A stretch of DNA of 64,000 nucleotides from Dyadobacter bucti (GTDB taxonomy: Bacteria > Bacteroidota > Bacteroidia > Cytophagales > Spirosomataceae). The notes under the pieces were generated by a model. The model was not told the origin of the DNA. It saw only the letters and a list, made by a program, of their open reading frames with translations, and did no database searches. Positions 37,601 to 45,700 of the stretch are shown one piece after another (positions within the stretch are counted from its first letter, which is position 1; every line of letters begins with the position of its first letter). A program made the position numbers and the translations under genes. Location: NCBI RefSeq assembly GCF_005869225.1, contig NZ_SWFP01000003.1:857895-921894 (forward strand). The letters run 5' to 3'.

Positions 37601-38200
37601 AAAAACGACCTACCAATACCAAGATATCTCACTTTTACAGGAAGAGGTAGTCAGTATTTAAGATTGCTTGGTAGCAATAGAGCCTTGATAGAGTTTACAA
37701 GGCTACTCATCAACTCCTATTCCAGTATGGTAATTCCACCTTCTTTCGAGATTGTTCTTACAGACAATCCAAAAGAAACCACAGCGAACGGAGCTGTTCT
37801 TTATTCAACATCATCTGAGATTAAGACAAAATACGAGCAAAAACTTACGGATTGCTACTGGGGGGAATCTGAGGGGGAGCAGTTCGATTTTGCTTACCGC
37901 AATACGCACATTAAGGATGTGTTGAGCAAACCCGAATTTGAAAACTCTGTTGTTAACAATGCTCAAAGGTTCATTGAGCTGACACTTAATAATAAGGAAA
38001 TTAACAATTTCCTTGGAGAATATGGTATCAGTTCTGCCAGGCAGTATATTCCATATCTGGTTGCCGAGCTTAGTGATAGTTATAAACTCTGTATATCCGG
38101 TATGCAGGATGACGGAGACGAGCTGTTGTCTGAGACATTTTTCTTTTTGCCGTTGAAAAATACGTTGTATGAGTTTTCCAAATATCTATTACATGTATAA
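34661..38200 (+). CDS. Giant Hsp70/actin-like ATPase
   Basis: I start it at ATG 34661 (MSYVFKIDSDSTV), which leaves a 25-bp gap after the tubulin-like gene; the upstream ATG-containing extension would overlap it. The 1,179-residue protein has an unrecognised ~600-residue N-terminal half, then an ASKHA ATPase: phosphate-1 FAIDFGTSSTHVAYNTD (near 603), phosphate-2 VNIDIGGGTTDIMLFMQ (near 848) and the adenosine motif YLTFTGRGSQYLRLLGS (near 990). The C-terminal ~170 residues are helical. No Hsp70 substrate-binding domain is visible. It overlaps the next gene by 8 bp. Distant likeness to SrfB-type virulence proteins is possible but unproven. Confidence 0.8.
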   Translation: MSYVFKIDSDSTVSHVNHKGWTGSSVGFPTSRIETILDPYSGKITDAMAEAAKSGTSIPSPFARLYHFDTAFRMVQRDPNPKEVTLYHILVSHCLDLLELLFQAGNSSDITYKPWKLSRLKAMQSLPDIGGRRHPHRVFADALDLDMRGDLANIDGFILIYFKGALVGGTSPLTLVFLSPNWEQERSNRHIDPPKSANGRELFGNEYVPIEARDGYFVNFLNSYFKANRELLRGGLREYLFRVFEDFVPFGMPTLTVQGMDKYEVIRVAAENDAPLAVTPGLPLYKVLSADISKDIEEFSSFLMSPTQLNFEREVVSQGVKIHKPLVLTQEMEGLYLRDVRWSPDFRIVRSAYEGVPLSERYLPGVDNIKYPFVTTEDFLEDRLVQMPFKLNKERFLTGSKDDVEFLLPIKKEYFNFFTAEDLKSQLQITRKTGTQNGAHVDELVASLNIPIRNRRTVQLRKTYSLKTSENGQVESSVSFMAGLGFFPFYKFTHQDGYLKGINEYTVMLADLSSESAGFAASTGIRFFRAQDAVINRSLPVNPPKARSPKRENEKAPGSYYYKVGEEFDFLEISLYSGGIPYKGLVIPAFDLVDGVGHKQFTFAIDFGTSSTHVAYNTDTNPEPQSLTVSDADFNGEKDKLQMVLLNKSDDEGFSSTSYERHTIKRNYGRLTQIEAIVRQEFMPAVIGSQFGSLFSFPLRTTVFEKIGVVDEGNNLFNNINIGFNIDLEQTVSAVNHYVTNLKWSFENTPANSLNRPRVRAFFEGLFSLIRNKVLLNHGDLKNTKIVWLMPSSMKRRIADNLTEELAEAFKNIFGNGGQFVSEPISESLAPYFYLKTLGVRPFADTVNIDIGGGTTDIMLFMQERDRFLNTSFRFAGYDIWGGGVGHDGKPGNSKDNGFIQNYDLFANGVARQSDVFKDSILRSFKEKKEFNGEDVVSLLFKYDDYYNFSRSIKDTRPRLKLVLFLHYAAIVYHLIQLLQKNDLPIPRYLTFTGRGSQYLRLLGSNRALIEFTRLLINSYSSMVIPPSFEIVLTDNPKETTANGAVLYSTSSEIKTKYEQKLTDCYWGESEGEQFDFAYRNTHIKDVLSKPEFENSVVNNAQRFIELTLNNKEINNFLGEYGISSARQYIPYLVAELSDSYKLCISGMQDDGDELLSETFFFLPLKNTLYEFSKYLLHV

Positions 38201-39437
38201 GCTATTGGTATTTTTATGTACGACGACGTTATTGCTATGTTCCAATGCTACAGGGCAGGCGTCATCGAGTGAGGATAGGGCTGCCAAGCTAAGCCAACCT
38301 GCACCTAAAGAGAATTTAGAATCGAAGCTTTTCGAAATTAATGAAAAGTTTAAGCTCAAGACTGCCGAATACATCAGTTCAGTTGACAACAAGCAAACTT
38401 TTATCGAGTCATGTAAATGTGATGGGAAAGAAGAGCAGTTTATTGAGAAAATTATTGACTTGAAAGATGAAGTTGCTAAAATTTCTAAATGGCTAAAATC
38501 CACTGACAAGGCCAACCCTAAAAAAGTTGTAGACAGCCTATCTCTTCAATATCAATCAGTGGCTGAAAAGCAGTTAAAAAAAAATGAGCCATATGAGGGC
38601 ATTGCCAATGCTTATCAAAAAGCAATGACAGATATCTCACACGAAGTAAAGAATTGGTCAACAAGCGAAAATAAAGTTAGTGATGGCGGATCATCGTCTG
38701 AAAACAGCAGAGAAGGCGACGCCCCAGGTGATGACGAAAAGTCACAAGGAGAGTTAGGTAAGTGGCTGCTAGCCAACTGGCTCGTAGCTTTGTTAATGTT
38801 GATCGTATTTTTGCTATTAATATTATTGTTTCTCAAAAATAAAAGCCGTGGCAGGAAGAGTAACAACAAACATTCTTATAAGACAACTAACCGAGAAGCC
38901 GTAGGACATTCTGAAGATCCGTATACACTTTCTAAGGAAGTTGAGGCAACTCAGGGGAATAGACTGGCTACACTTCAAGTGCAGATCAGATCGTTGGAGA
39001 CCCGCCTCGAGAAAATAGAGTTACGTCTAGACAATGATAGTAAGAAAACTCTGGAACACACGCCGCGTCAAGAAGAAATTGATGTGAGAAAAACTACGGA
39101 AACTTCGCTCGGAGTTGTTTTCCCCGTGCTCTATGCTAGGGTCGTTGATGTAGGTGACGGATTTAGTGTTGACGGACTGTCCAATTCCAAGGAAGAAGAA
39201 GCAGTTTTCGAAATTATGCGAACCACAGCTACGGATGCTACATTTAGTGTAACAGAATCCAGACGCGCTCAGCAAATTGCACTTTCTGATCCTTTTTCGT
39301 ACTTGAATGACGCGTGTGAATATGCTGTGATACCAAATTCAGATAGAATTCGTACGCAACAAGTTGGGAGGCTTACTTTACAGCACAATAAATGGGCGAT
39401 TCTAGAAAAAGCCAAAATCATATTTGAGCGTATATAA
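38193..39437 (+). CDS. Single-TM coiled-coil protein of the tubulin/Hsp70 operon
   Basis: A 414-residue protein starting MYKLLVFLCTTTLLLCSNAT, a Sec signal, so the start at 38193 (8 bp inside the preceding gene) is preferred to 38169. Residues ~25-185 are a charged, helical extracytoplasmic domain (EKFKLKTAEYISSVDNKQTF) and a Ser/Gly-rich linker; TM at ~200-222 (LLANWLVALLMLIVFLLLIL); then a cytoplasmic basic region, coiled coil (RLATLQVQIRSLETRLEKIE) and a ~120-residue C-terminal domain (VVDVGDGFSVDGLSNSKEE). Such topology could connect the ATPases to the periplasm. Function unknown. Confidence 0.72.
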   Translation: MYKLLVFLCTTTLLLCSNATGQASSSEDRAAKLSQPAPKENLESKLFEINEKFKLKTAEYISSVDNKQTFIESCKCDGKEEQFIEKIIDLKDEVAKISKWLKSTDKANPKKVVDSLSLQYQSVAEKQLKKNEPYEGIANAYQKAMTDISHEVKNWSTSENKVSDGGSSSENSREGDAPGDDEKSQGELGKWLLANWLVALLMLIVFLLLILLFLKNKSRGRKSNNKHSYKTTNREAVGHSEDPYTLSKEVEATQGNRLATLQVQIRSLETRLEKIELRLDNDSKKTLEHTPRQEEIDVRKTTETSLGVVFPVLYARVVDVGDGFSVDGLSNSKEEEAVFEIMRTTATDATFSVTESRRAQQIALSDPFSYLNDACEYAVIPNSDRIRTQQVGRLTLQHNKWAILEKAKIIFERI

Positions 39438-39502
39438 ACAGTCGTTGGTAAGATTGGTTTTGCCATGCAATATAAATAACAAACAGTGTAATCAGCATTG
39501 CG

Positions 39503-40375
39503 ATGACTTTCGAAGAGTTACGGGAACGTATTAAAGAAAAAGTAATTCTCGAGAAAGGAGAAATCGGACACTATCAGTGGGAGCAGTGGAACATTCGGTC
39601 GGCAGCATCTGAAATAGGTATATTAGATAGCCAGTTTTTCATTCTGGTAAGGGAGGTAACCAATACTGTATCATTTCGGGTAATTGAGGAGGTAGAGGAA
39701 GCGATCGTACTTCATGCGCCGCAATGGAAGAAACAAATTTCTACCAAGGACGAGGAAAAGATTGCAGCGAAGGCGGCAAAGCTCGCTGTTTCGAGGGCTT
39801 TTTTAGTAGATCATTGGATTCCTAAGGTTTTGCAAGGTCTCCCGGAAGTCGAAGGTACAGGACCTCAAGCACTTACGGTTTTGCTGCCTTCAAATGGCTA
39901 TGTAACCGTTTATGAGCAGGGCACTGGTAGCTCTGAACCTGATCCTTCTGTGGAAGAACCCACAACTACGACCGGACCTTCCTCACCCCCATCGCTATTC
40001 AATCCATATCGCAAATACCAATTTGGAATATTGATTGTTGTCGTTGTATGCGTTGCTGGTTTTTACCTATACCGTGGAAGTGGAATCAGGCATTCACAGG
40101 AGGAGATGGAAAAGATTTTGGAAGATGGCATTAATCTGGTTGATGATAAAGGGTTGCACAAAGACGCCGACTTGAAGTTTGAAACGGTTCGTCAAATGTA
40201 TCTGGGAGATCAGAGACTAGATACAGCTCTTATAGGACAGGCAATTATAAAATTCAAATCAGATGGTGATCGTTTTTGTAGTTCTACAAAAGATTCAACA
40301 ATCATTTCTATTGCCAATGAATATTATAAACACGCGTCGATTCTTTCAAACAGACAACAAATCATATGCAAGTAA
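39503..40375 (+). CDS. Single-TM protein, last gene of the tubulin/Hsp70 operon
   Basis: A 290-residue protein with a cytoplasmic N-terminal half of ~165 residues (MTFEELRERIKEKVILEKGE; WNIRSAASEIGILDSQFFIL), a Pro/Thr/Ser-rich linker (DPSVEEPTTTTGPSSPPSLF), one TM helix near residue 175 (FGILIVVVVCVAGFYLYRGS) and a ~95-residue C-terminal helical part (EEMEKILEDGINLVDDKGLH). The N-terminal half contains repeated short helices that could bind the operon's ATPases. No family recognised. It follows the coiled-coil gene by 65 bp. Confidence 0.68.
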   Translation: MTFEELRERIKEKVILEKGEIGHYQWEQWNIRSAASEIGILDSQFFILVREVTNTVSFRVIEEVEEAIVLHAPQWKKQISTKDEEKIAAKAAKLAVSRAFLVDHWIPKVLQGLPEVEGTGPQALTVLLPSNGYVTVYEQGTGSSEPDPSVEEPTTTTGPSSPPSLFNPYRKYQFGILIVVVVCVAGFYLYRGSGIRHSQEEMEKILEDGINLVDDKGLHKDADLKFETVRQMYLGDQRLDTALIGQAIIKFKSDGDRFCSSTKDSTIISIANEYYKHASILSNRQQIICK

Positions 40376-40384
40376 AATATCTAT

Positions 40385-40534
40385 TTGTCTTGCTTTGCTG
40401 TTCTGTTGAACTTCTGCATTTTCGCAAGTCGCGTGGACCTGTACCCAATCGAAAAAGCGAATGATACGTATCTGCGCAAACCAGCTTTTCGTGTTCTTAA
40501 TTATGGTAGTGCTGGAATTGAATTCGATGACTAG
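40385..40534 (+). CDS. Possible small secreted protein (49 aa, TTG start)
   Basis: Beginning at a TTG nine bases after the stop of the preceding gene and in the same frame, an open stretch encodes 49 residues: a signal-like MSCFAVLLNFCIFASRVDLY and then a soluble tail IEKANDTYLRKPAFRVLNYG ending GIEFDD. The composition looks protein-like. It may be a genuine small secreted peptide or a remnant of a longer gene; reading in frame with its neighbour could also mean a former C-terminal extension. Two nearby genes also appear to use TTG starts. Confidence 0.35.
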   Translation: MSCFAVLLNFCIFASRVDLYPIEKANDTYLRKPAFRVLNYGSAGIEFDD

Positions 40535-40604
40535 ATTTAAGCAGATATGTATTGAGTAAGTAATATTTCAAATATAGATATGTATCATTGAAAACTGGCT
40601 TAGA

Positions 40605-41426
40605 TTGAGAATTATCGTAACCTTTCTATTAAGTTTTTGCGCGGTATACTCCTTTGGACAAACACAAGTCAAAATAATTTCTTGGAACCTCAAAGACTTC
40701 GGAGCATCTAAAAGCGCGAGTCAAGTCAACTTTATAGCAGAAACTGTCAAAACATACGACATTCTAGCAATACAGGAGGTTGTTGCCGGCTTCGGCGGAT
40801 CACAAGCTGTGGCTCGGTTGGTAGACGTTCTCAACAGAACTGGATCGTCTTATGACTATTCTATTAGTGATCCTACGTCCGGAAGTTCGAAACATAAGTC
40901 TGAGAAGTACGCATTCATTTGGAAAACGGCCAAAATGAAGTTGATAGGGAAGTGTTGGCTTGAGAAAAGATTTGGTCAAGTAATAGAGCGAGAGCCATAT
41001 TATGGCAAATTCCTAGTGGGAGGCAAAACCTTCACGCTAGTGAATTTTCATGCTATCACTAAAAAGGCGCAGCCGGAGACGGAAGTTAAATACTTCAAAT
41101 TTTTACCTGCCCAATATCCAGACGACAACCTCATCTTCTGCGGTGACTTCAATTTGCCTCAATCCCATTCTGTGTTTAATCCACTAAGGAAGAGGGGGTA
41201 CAGGCCTGCGCTTGTAGGACAGAAAACTTCATTGAAACAGAAGTGCGTAAATGGGGACTGTCTCGCGTCTGAATTTGATAACTTCTTTTACAATCCCGCC
41301 AGAGTCACTTTGGTTAATAGGGGCTTGATTCATTTCTACCGCGGTTTTGGTGACTTGAAAACCGCGAGAAAATTAACAGATCACGTACCAATTGTTTTTG
41401 TTTTTAGTTTCGCATCCGGAGCATAA
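40605..41426 (+). CDS. Secreted DNase I-like endonuclease/exonuclease/phosphatase protein
   Basis: A 273-residue protein with a Sec signal (MRIIVTFLLSFCAVYSFGQT) from a TTG start; no in-frame ATG follows the upstream stop at 40575. The endonuclease/exonuclease/phosphatase fold is intact: VKIISWNLKDFG, LAIQEVVAGFG (metal-binding Glu), TLVNFHAITKK (His), FCGDFNLPQSHS (Asp-Asn) and TDHVPIVFVF (Asp-His). Family members cleave DNA, RNA or phosphodiesters; DNA is inferred from resemblance to secreted nucleases. It sits 10 bp before mcrB and 229 bp after the tubulin/Hsp70 operon, so it could belong to either. Confidence 0.85.
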   Translation: MRIIVTFLLSFCAVYSFGQTQVKIISWNLKDFGASKSASQVNFIAETVKTYDILAIQEVVAGFGGSQAVARLVDVLNRTGSSYDYSISDPTSGSSKHKSEKYAFIWKTAKMKLIGKCWLEKRFGQVIEREPYYGKFLVGGKTFTLVNFHAITKKAQPETEVKYFKFLPAQYPDDNLIFCGDFNLPQSHSVFNPLRKRGYRPALVGQKTSLKQKCVNGDCLASEFDNFFYNPARVTLVNRGLIHFYRGFGDLKTARKLTDHVPIVFVFSFASGA

Positions 41427-41435
41427 ATTAAGCTT

Positions 41436-43325
41436 ATGAAAAAAGAATACTACTGCGCAGGATTCACTTGGAATAACGGAAAGGATAGCCAGCTAAAACG
41501 TTTCATCCAAGAGGGTATCTGGGAGAATGGTTATGACGATAAGCATGTAGAAGCCATAAAGAAAGTTCCGATTGGCAGTGAGATCGCGGCAAAAACATCT
41601 TTCACCCGTAAAAAGAATGGCGAGACCATTTCGGTCCTTGGTGTTCATGGGCTTGGAACTGTGACAGCGAATCCGGGAGATGGTAAATTTCTAAGTGTGA
41701 AATGGCAAAAAGACTTTCAACCTTTTGAAATCGACAAAGGTGGAGCATATCGATCAACGATCACCAGGGTCGTGTCGCAGAAAAATATTGACTTGATTTT
41801 TAGTAGTAAGACTAAAGCTCTGAATAATGTGGAACTGGACATTGATCTTATAAGCGACACATTCCCGCTGAATCAAATACTTTTTGGCCCACCTGGAACC
41901 GGAAAGACATACAATACCATTGCGAAAGCAGTTGCCATCATAGACAGATTAAGTGAAGAGGAGGAGGCCGAGGACAGAAATTCTACAAGAAATCGTTATA
42001 AAGAATTAACTACCAATGGACAGATTGTATTCTGTACATTCCATCAAAGCATGTCCTATGAAGATTTTATTGAGGGTATAAAACCAGTATTGAACCAAGA
42101 AGATTCAGATGGAAATCTCAGCTATCGTATTGAAGACGGACTTTTCAAACGATTGTGTGTCGAAGCCCGATATGAATTGTCCAAGACTGTTTCGTCGCGT
42201 TCCAGTGCGGAAATGTCCCAAGCTGAGATATTTAATGCTGCTTACAATGAGTTCATTTCGAGGGTGGAGGACAAACTTGAAATTGGCCAGCCCGTTGAAT
42301 TAGGATCGGTTACTGGGTTGAAGTTGTATGTAACAGACATTTCGGACCATCTCAATCTGAAGGTAAAACATGATGGTGACGTTCGCGAGAAGCCTTATAC
42401 TGTCTCTCGCCAGCGATTACTTAAACTTTATACAAATTTCAAGCGAATAGAAGAAATTAAAAACGTTCATAAGGATATTCGAGGTGTAATCGGAGGTTCC
42501 AATACAACGGCCTACTGGGCGGTGTTATCTGAACTTTATAAAATTGCACAGAAAACAAAGAAAGCTGATCACCGTGAAATAGGACAACCCCTGGATTCCG
42601 GATTGGCTTATGACACCATGAAGTTGTTAAACACTGAAATTCCATTGATCGAAGAACAAAATTCTTCGAAGAGGTTCGTCATTATCATCGACGAAATCAA
42701 CCGCGGAAACGTTTCCCAGATTTTTGGCGAGCTGATCAGTCTAATTGAAGATGATAAACGTCTCGGAGCGGGTGAGGCTCTGGAAGCAGTCTTGCCATAT
42801 AGTAAAGAAAAGTTTGGAGTTCCGCGAAACCTGTACATAATTGGTACCATGAATACCGCTGATCGTAGCGTAGAAGCATTGGACACGGCTTTAAGACGAC
42901 GGTTCAGTTTTCAGGAGATTTCTCCGGATCCTGAACTATTAAAAAATGAGGTGGAAGCTTTCGCGTTGAGGGATATTTTGAAAACCATTAACAAACGGAT
43001 CGGAAAGCTCCTCGACAGAGACCATCTTATCGGTCATAGCTACTTTTTAAACTTAGAAACTGTATCTGAGCTGAAAATCGCTTTTCAAAACAAGATAATT
43101 CCCTTGTTGCAGGAGTATTTCTTCGGCGATTATGGAAAGATTGGGCTGGTTCTCGGTCAAGGATTTATTAGTGTTGAGGAGGCATTAGAGTCCAGACTTT
43201 TTGCAGATTTTGATCACGCCGACTACCTGGCATTCAGTGAACGGCCGATTTATACCTTGCAAAATACGTCCGCGATGTCTGATGAGGCTTTTGTAAATGC
43301 ATTAAAACTATTAATGAACAGATAG
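41436..43325 (+). CDS. mcrB: McrB-type GTPase of a modification-dependent restriction enzyme
   Basis: A 629-residue AAA+ GTPase that drives translocation for the McrC nuclease on DNA with modified cytosine. The N-terminal ~140 residues (KKEYYCAGFTWNNGKDSQLK) are the recognition part and differ from E. coli McrB, so the target base context is unknown. Walker A LFGPPGTGKTYNT (near 151), Walker B FVIIIDEINRGNVSQIF (near 415) and the McrB signature GTMNTADRSVEALDTALRRR (near 472) are visible. It is 1 bp upstream of mcrC, typical for the pair. Confidence 0.92.
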   Translation: MKKEYYCAGFTWNNGKDSQLKRFIQEGIWENGYDDKHVEAIKKVPIGSEIAAKTSFTRKKNGETISVLGVHGLGTVTANPGDGKFLSVKWQKDFQPFEIDKGGAYRSTITRVVSQKNIDLIFSSKTKALNNVELDIDLISDTFPLNQILFGPPGTGKTYNTIAKAVAIIDRLSEEEEAEDRNSTRNRYKELTTNGQIVFCTFHQSMSYEDFIEGIKPVLNQEDSDGNLSYRIEDGLFKRLCVEARYELSKTVSSRSSAEMSQAEIFNAAYNEFISRVEDKLEIGQPVELGSVTGLKLYVTDISDHLNLKVKHDGDVREKPYTVSRQRLLKLYTNFKRIEEIKNVHKDIRGVIGGSNTTAYWAVLSELYKIAQKTKKADHREIGQPLDSGLAYDTMKLLNTEIPLIEEQNSSKRFVIIIDEINRGNVSQIFGELISLIEDDKRLGAGEALEAVLPYSKEKFGVPRNLYIIGTMNTADRSVEALDTALRRRFSFQEISPDPELLKNEVEAFALRDILKTINKRIGKLLDRDHLIGHSYFLNLETVSELKIAFQNKIIPLLQEYFFGDYGKIGLVLGQGFISVEEALESRLFADFDHADYLAFSERPIYTLQNTSAMSDEAFVNALKLLMNR

Positions 43326-43326
43326 T

Positions 43327-44625
43327 TTGCAAAGCGGAAACAACCATATCGCCATTTTTGAACATCAGTGCCTGCGACTGAATGATAAATACGAAAATGT
43401 AGTATTTGACCATCCAAAGCTCCTGGCACTGCAATCATTCTATGGAACAGCTGGTGTCCCTTACTTCTCACTCATTCATAACGGCGTACGGTTCAATGAG
43501 CATGTAGGCGTAATACAGGTGGGGGATCTCGTAATTGAGATTTTACCTAAGGCTGATCGTCCCACTTCAGGATCCTCTGCCGATGCAGCAACATGGCGGA
43601 CAATTCTGATTAGAATGATGTTGGAAGTGGATGCTTTCAATATTCATGCACCCACAACCAGTACACTTAGCCTGAAAGCCAATTCAGTTCTTGATCTGCT
43701 TTTCCAGCTTTTTGTGAGTGAAGTTGAATATCTGTTACATAACGGTCTGGTGAAAAAGTATCGCCGAAAAGAAGGCAATGTCACCGCTCTGAAGGGAAAT
43801 CTGATCTTCGGCAAGCATATCCAGAGAAACCTGACGCATCAGGAAAGGTTTTACGTTGGCCACACCGTTTACGACCCGCTGCACAAACTTCATGCGATAA
43901 TCTATAAGAGCATCCGGCTCCTAAAACATATTAATACGAGTGCTGACCTTCACAGCAGGATCGGCAACTTGCTGTTAAGCTTTCCCGAAATGGCCGATAT
44001 AGCAATTTCAGCCACAGCTTTTAACACAATTAATTACAACCGGAAGACCGAACCTTATCGTAAGTGTATAGAACTGGCACGCTTGATTCTATTGCAATAC
44101 CATCCGGATGTTAACAAAGGGCCTAGCCACGTGCTAGCGCTGATGTTCGATATGAATTTGCTATGGGAAAAGTTTGTGTACAAGAGCCTGAGCCGCCATA
44201 AAAGCCCCAAAACTACTATCGCAGCTCAAAGTTCGAAACCATTTTGGAAGCCGGAGCGAGGAATGTCTTCTAGAGTAAGACCTGATATTGTGATTGATGA
44301 GAATACGGAGGAATGCATTGTGATAGACACCAAATGGAAGAACTTAAATGGATCCAATCCGTCTCCTGACGATCTTCGGCAGATGTACGTATACCATCAG
44401 TATTTTCGCGCAAAAAAGGTAGCCTTGATTTATCCCAGTAAAGCGCCATCTAAGGTAGCAGGAGTTTATCTTCCAATAGACAAACGAGAAAGACTCGAAT
44501 TGGAATGTTGCATGATTGGAATTTGTGTAGATATTACCATAAGAAGCTGGCAAAAGGCAATTAATGACGAGGTCGTAAGGTGGTCGGAAGAATCGATTGT
44601 AAGACAAGAGCCGAGCACGCAATAA
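43327..44625 (+). CDS. mcrC: McrC-type nuclease subunit
   Basis: A 432-residue McrC partner nuclease. I use the TTG at 43327, one base after the mcrB stop, because the sequence that follows (LQSGNNHIAIFEHQCLRLND) continues the family-like N-terminal domain and no suitable ATG is near. The PD-(D/E)xK nuclease core is seen in the C-terminal third: MSSRVRPDIVIDENTEECIV and VIDTKWKNLNG. EALM-type N-terminal strands (RADRPTSGSSADAATWRTIL region) precede a helical middle. It ends about 40 bp before the convergent minus-strand gene. Confidence 0.9.
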   Translation: MQSGNNHIAIFEHQCLRLNDKYENVVFDHPKLLALQSFYGTAGVPYFSLIHNGVRFNEHVGVIQVGDLVIEILPKADRPTSGSSADAATWRTILIRMMLEVDAFNIHAPTTSTLSLKANSVLDLLFQLFVSEVEYLLHNGLVKKYRRKEGNVTALKGNLIFGKHIQRNLTHQERFYVGHTVYDPLHKLHAIIYKSIRLLKHINTSADLHSRIGNLLLSFPEMADIAISATAFNTINYNRKTEPYRKCIELARLILLQYHPDVNKGPSHVLALMFDMNLLWEKFVYKSLSRHKSPKTTIAAQSSKPFWKPERGMSSRVRPDIVIDENTEECIVIDTKWKNLNGSNPSPDDLRQMYVYHQYFRAKKVALIYPSKAPSKVAGVYLPIDKRERLELECCMIGICVDITIRSWQKAINDEVVRWSEESIVRQEPSTQ

Positions 44626-44663
44626 CCGTTTTTTCAAGTATCGACTATTAAAAATATTCTGGG

Positions 44664-45689
44664 CTATTGCCTTGCGGCTGTACGAAAACTTATTTCGCCC
44701 TCGCGTTCACTTGCATCAACGTTTCGTTGAACGACTTCGAATCCCTGAGAAACCCAGGCTCGCACTTGATATAGTGTTTCCCAAGATTTATTTGTCCAGA
44801 AGGCAGTAGGACTATAAAAGCAGGTATTATTGAGTTCAATTGCGAGTTCTTCTATAATAAAATTCAGCTTCAGCTTGAATTCATTTGCCCCTGCACCTTT
44901 CAGTCGCCTAATGTGCTCTTGAAGCGCATAATACTTGTCACCTTCCTTCAACTCGGGACACCTAGCATGTTGAGTTAATATCAGCCTTTTATTTCGTGTC
45001 GCTGAATTTGGGTCTAGCGGCTCAGATGTCAAGAAAGATTTCTGATTTTTCATTGCCTTCCCCGCGGCAAATAGAATCTTATCAATATGGTACGTGTAAC
45101 CATCAATCGTCCTTAGTTCTTCCATGATATCTTCAGATTGCAGCCATTGCTTATACATTTGAATGAGCGCCTTGTGTTTTCGGGTGACTGTTTTCAGCGA
45201 CAAATAGTCTGCGGGATCTTGATCGTTAAGGTTGGCTTGGTAAACACCAAAGGCTCGAAGGACATGTTGATCGATGATTGGCTGATGCCTGTCACCAGTT
45301 AAATATTTACCGAATTGATAAAACACCAATGCATCATTTTGATCCAAAGTGTCGTCCGATTCATCTATGACACCTCTGGCAATGTGCTTTAATTTTTTCA
45401 GATCACCATTTTTCCATGCGATTGCATACAAGAGTTTAGTTATTGGATCAGCTAATCTACTACTCGCAGAGGTAGAAAAATTCAAATTTTCATCAAGCAA
45501 GCCTGACTCAACTAGTGACAAGATTTCGTTATTCCGAATTTGAAAATCGATTTTTGGATAGGCTCTTGCGTCCATTCGGTGCTTGGGCGCAATACAACAA
45601 TCGTCTGGAATTTTCTCCAAATCAGCAACTGTCCTGGCGTTCCTGATTGACAGGAAGACGTTGGAAATGAAATCTATTTTATCTGACAC
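44664..45689 (-). CDS. Uncharacterised protein in the hsdR operon
   Basis: A 341-residue, mostly helical soluble protein (IDFISNVFLSIRNARTVADL; DPITKLLYAIAWKNGDLKKL; TYHIDKILFAAGKAMKNQKS). It has no signal, TM helix or nuclease motif I can see. It starts 11 bp after hsdR on the same strand, so it is translated from the same message, and ends convergently with mcrC. It may be an accessory or effector gene attached to the type I system. Function not assigned. Confidence 0.6.
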   Translation of the reverse strand: MSDKIDFISNVFLSIRNARTVADLEKIPDDCCIAPKHRMDARAYPKIDFQIRNNEILSLVESGLLDENLNFSTSASSRLADPITKLLYAIAWKNGDLKKLKHIARGVIDESDDTLDQNDALVFYQFGKYLTGDRHQPIIDQHVLRAFGVYQANLNDQDPADYLSLKTVTRKHKALIQMYKQWLQSEDIMEELRTIDGYTYHIDKILFAAGKAMKNQKSFLTSEPLDPNSATRNKRLILTQHARCPELKEGDKYYALQEHIRRLKGAGANEFKLKLNFIIEELAIELNNTCFYSPTAFWTNKSWETLYQVRAWVSQGFEVVQRNVDASEREGEISFRTAARQ

Positions 45690-45700
45690 TATTTGAAAAT

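Noticed and set aside
44626..44663. Terminator between mcrC and the convergent gene
   Set aside because: No clear stem-loop with a T tract in the 38-bp gap.
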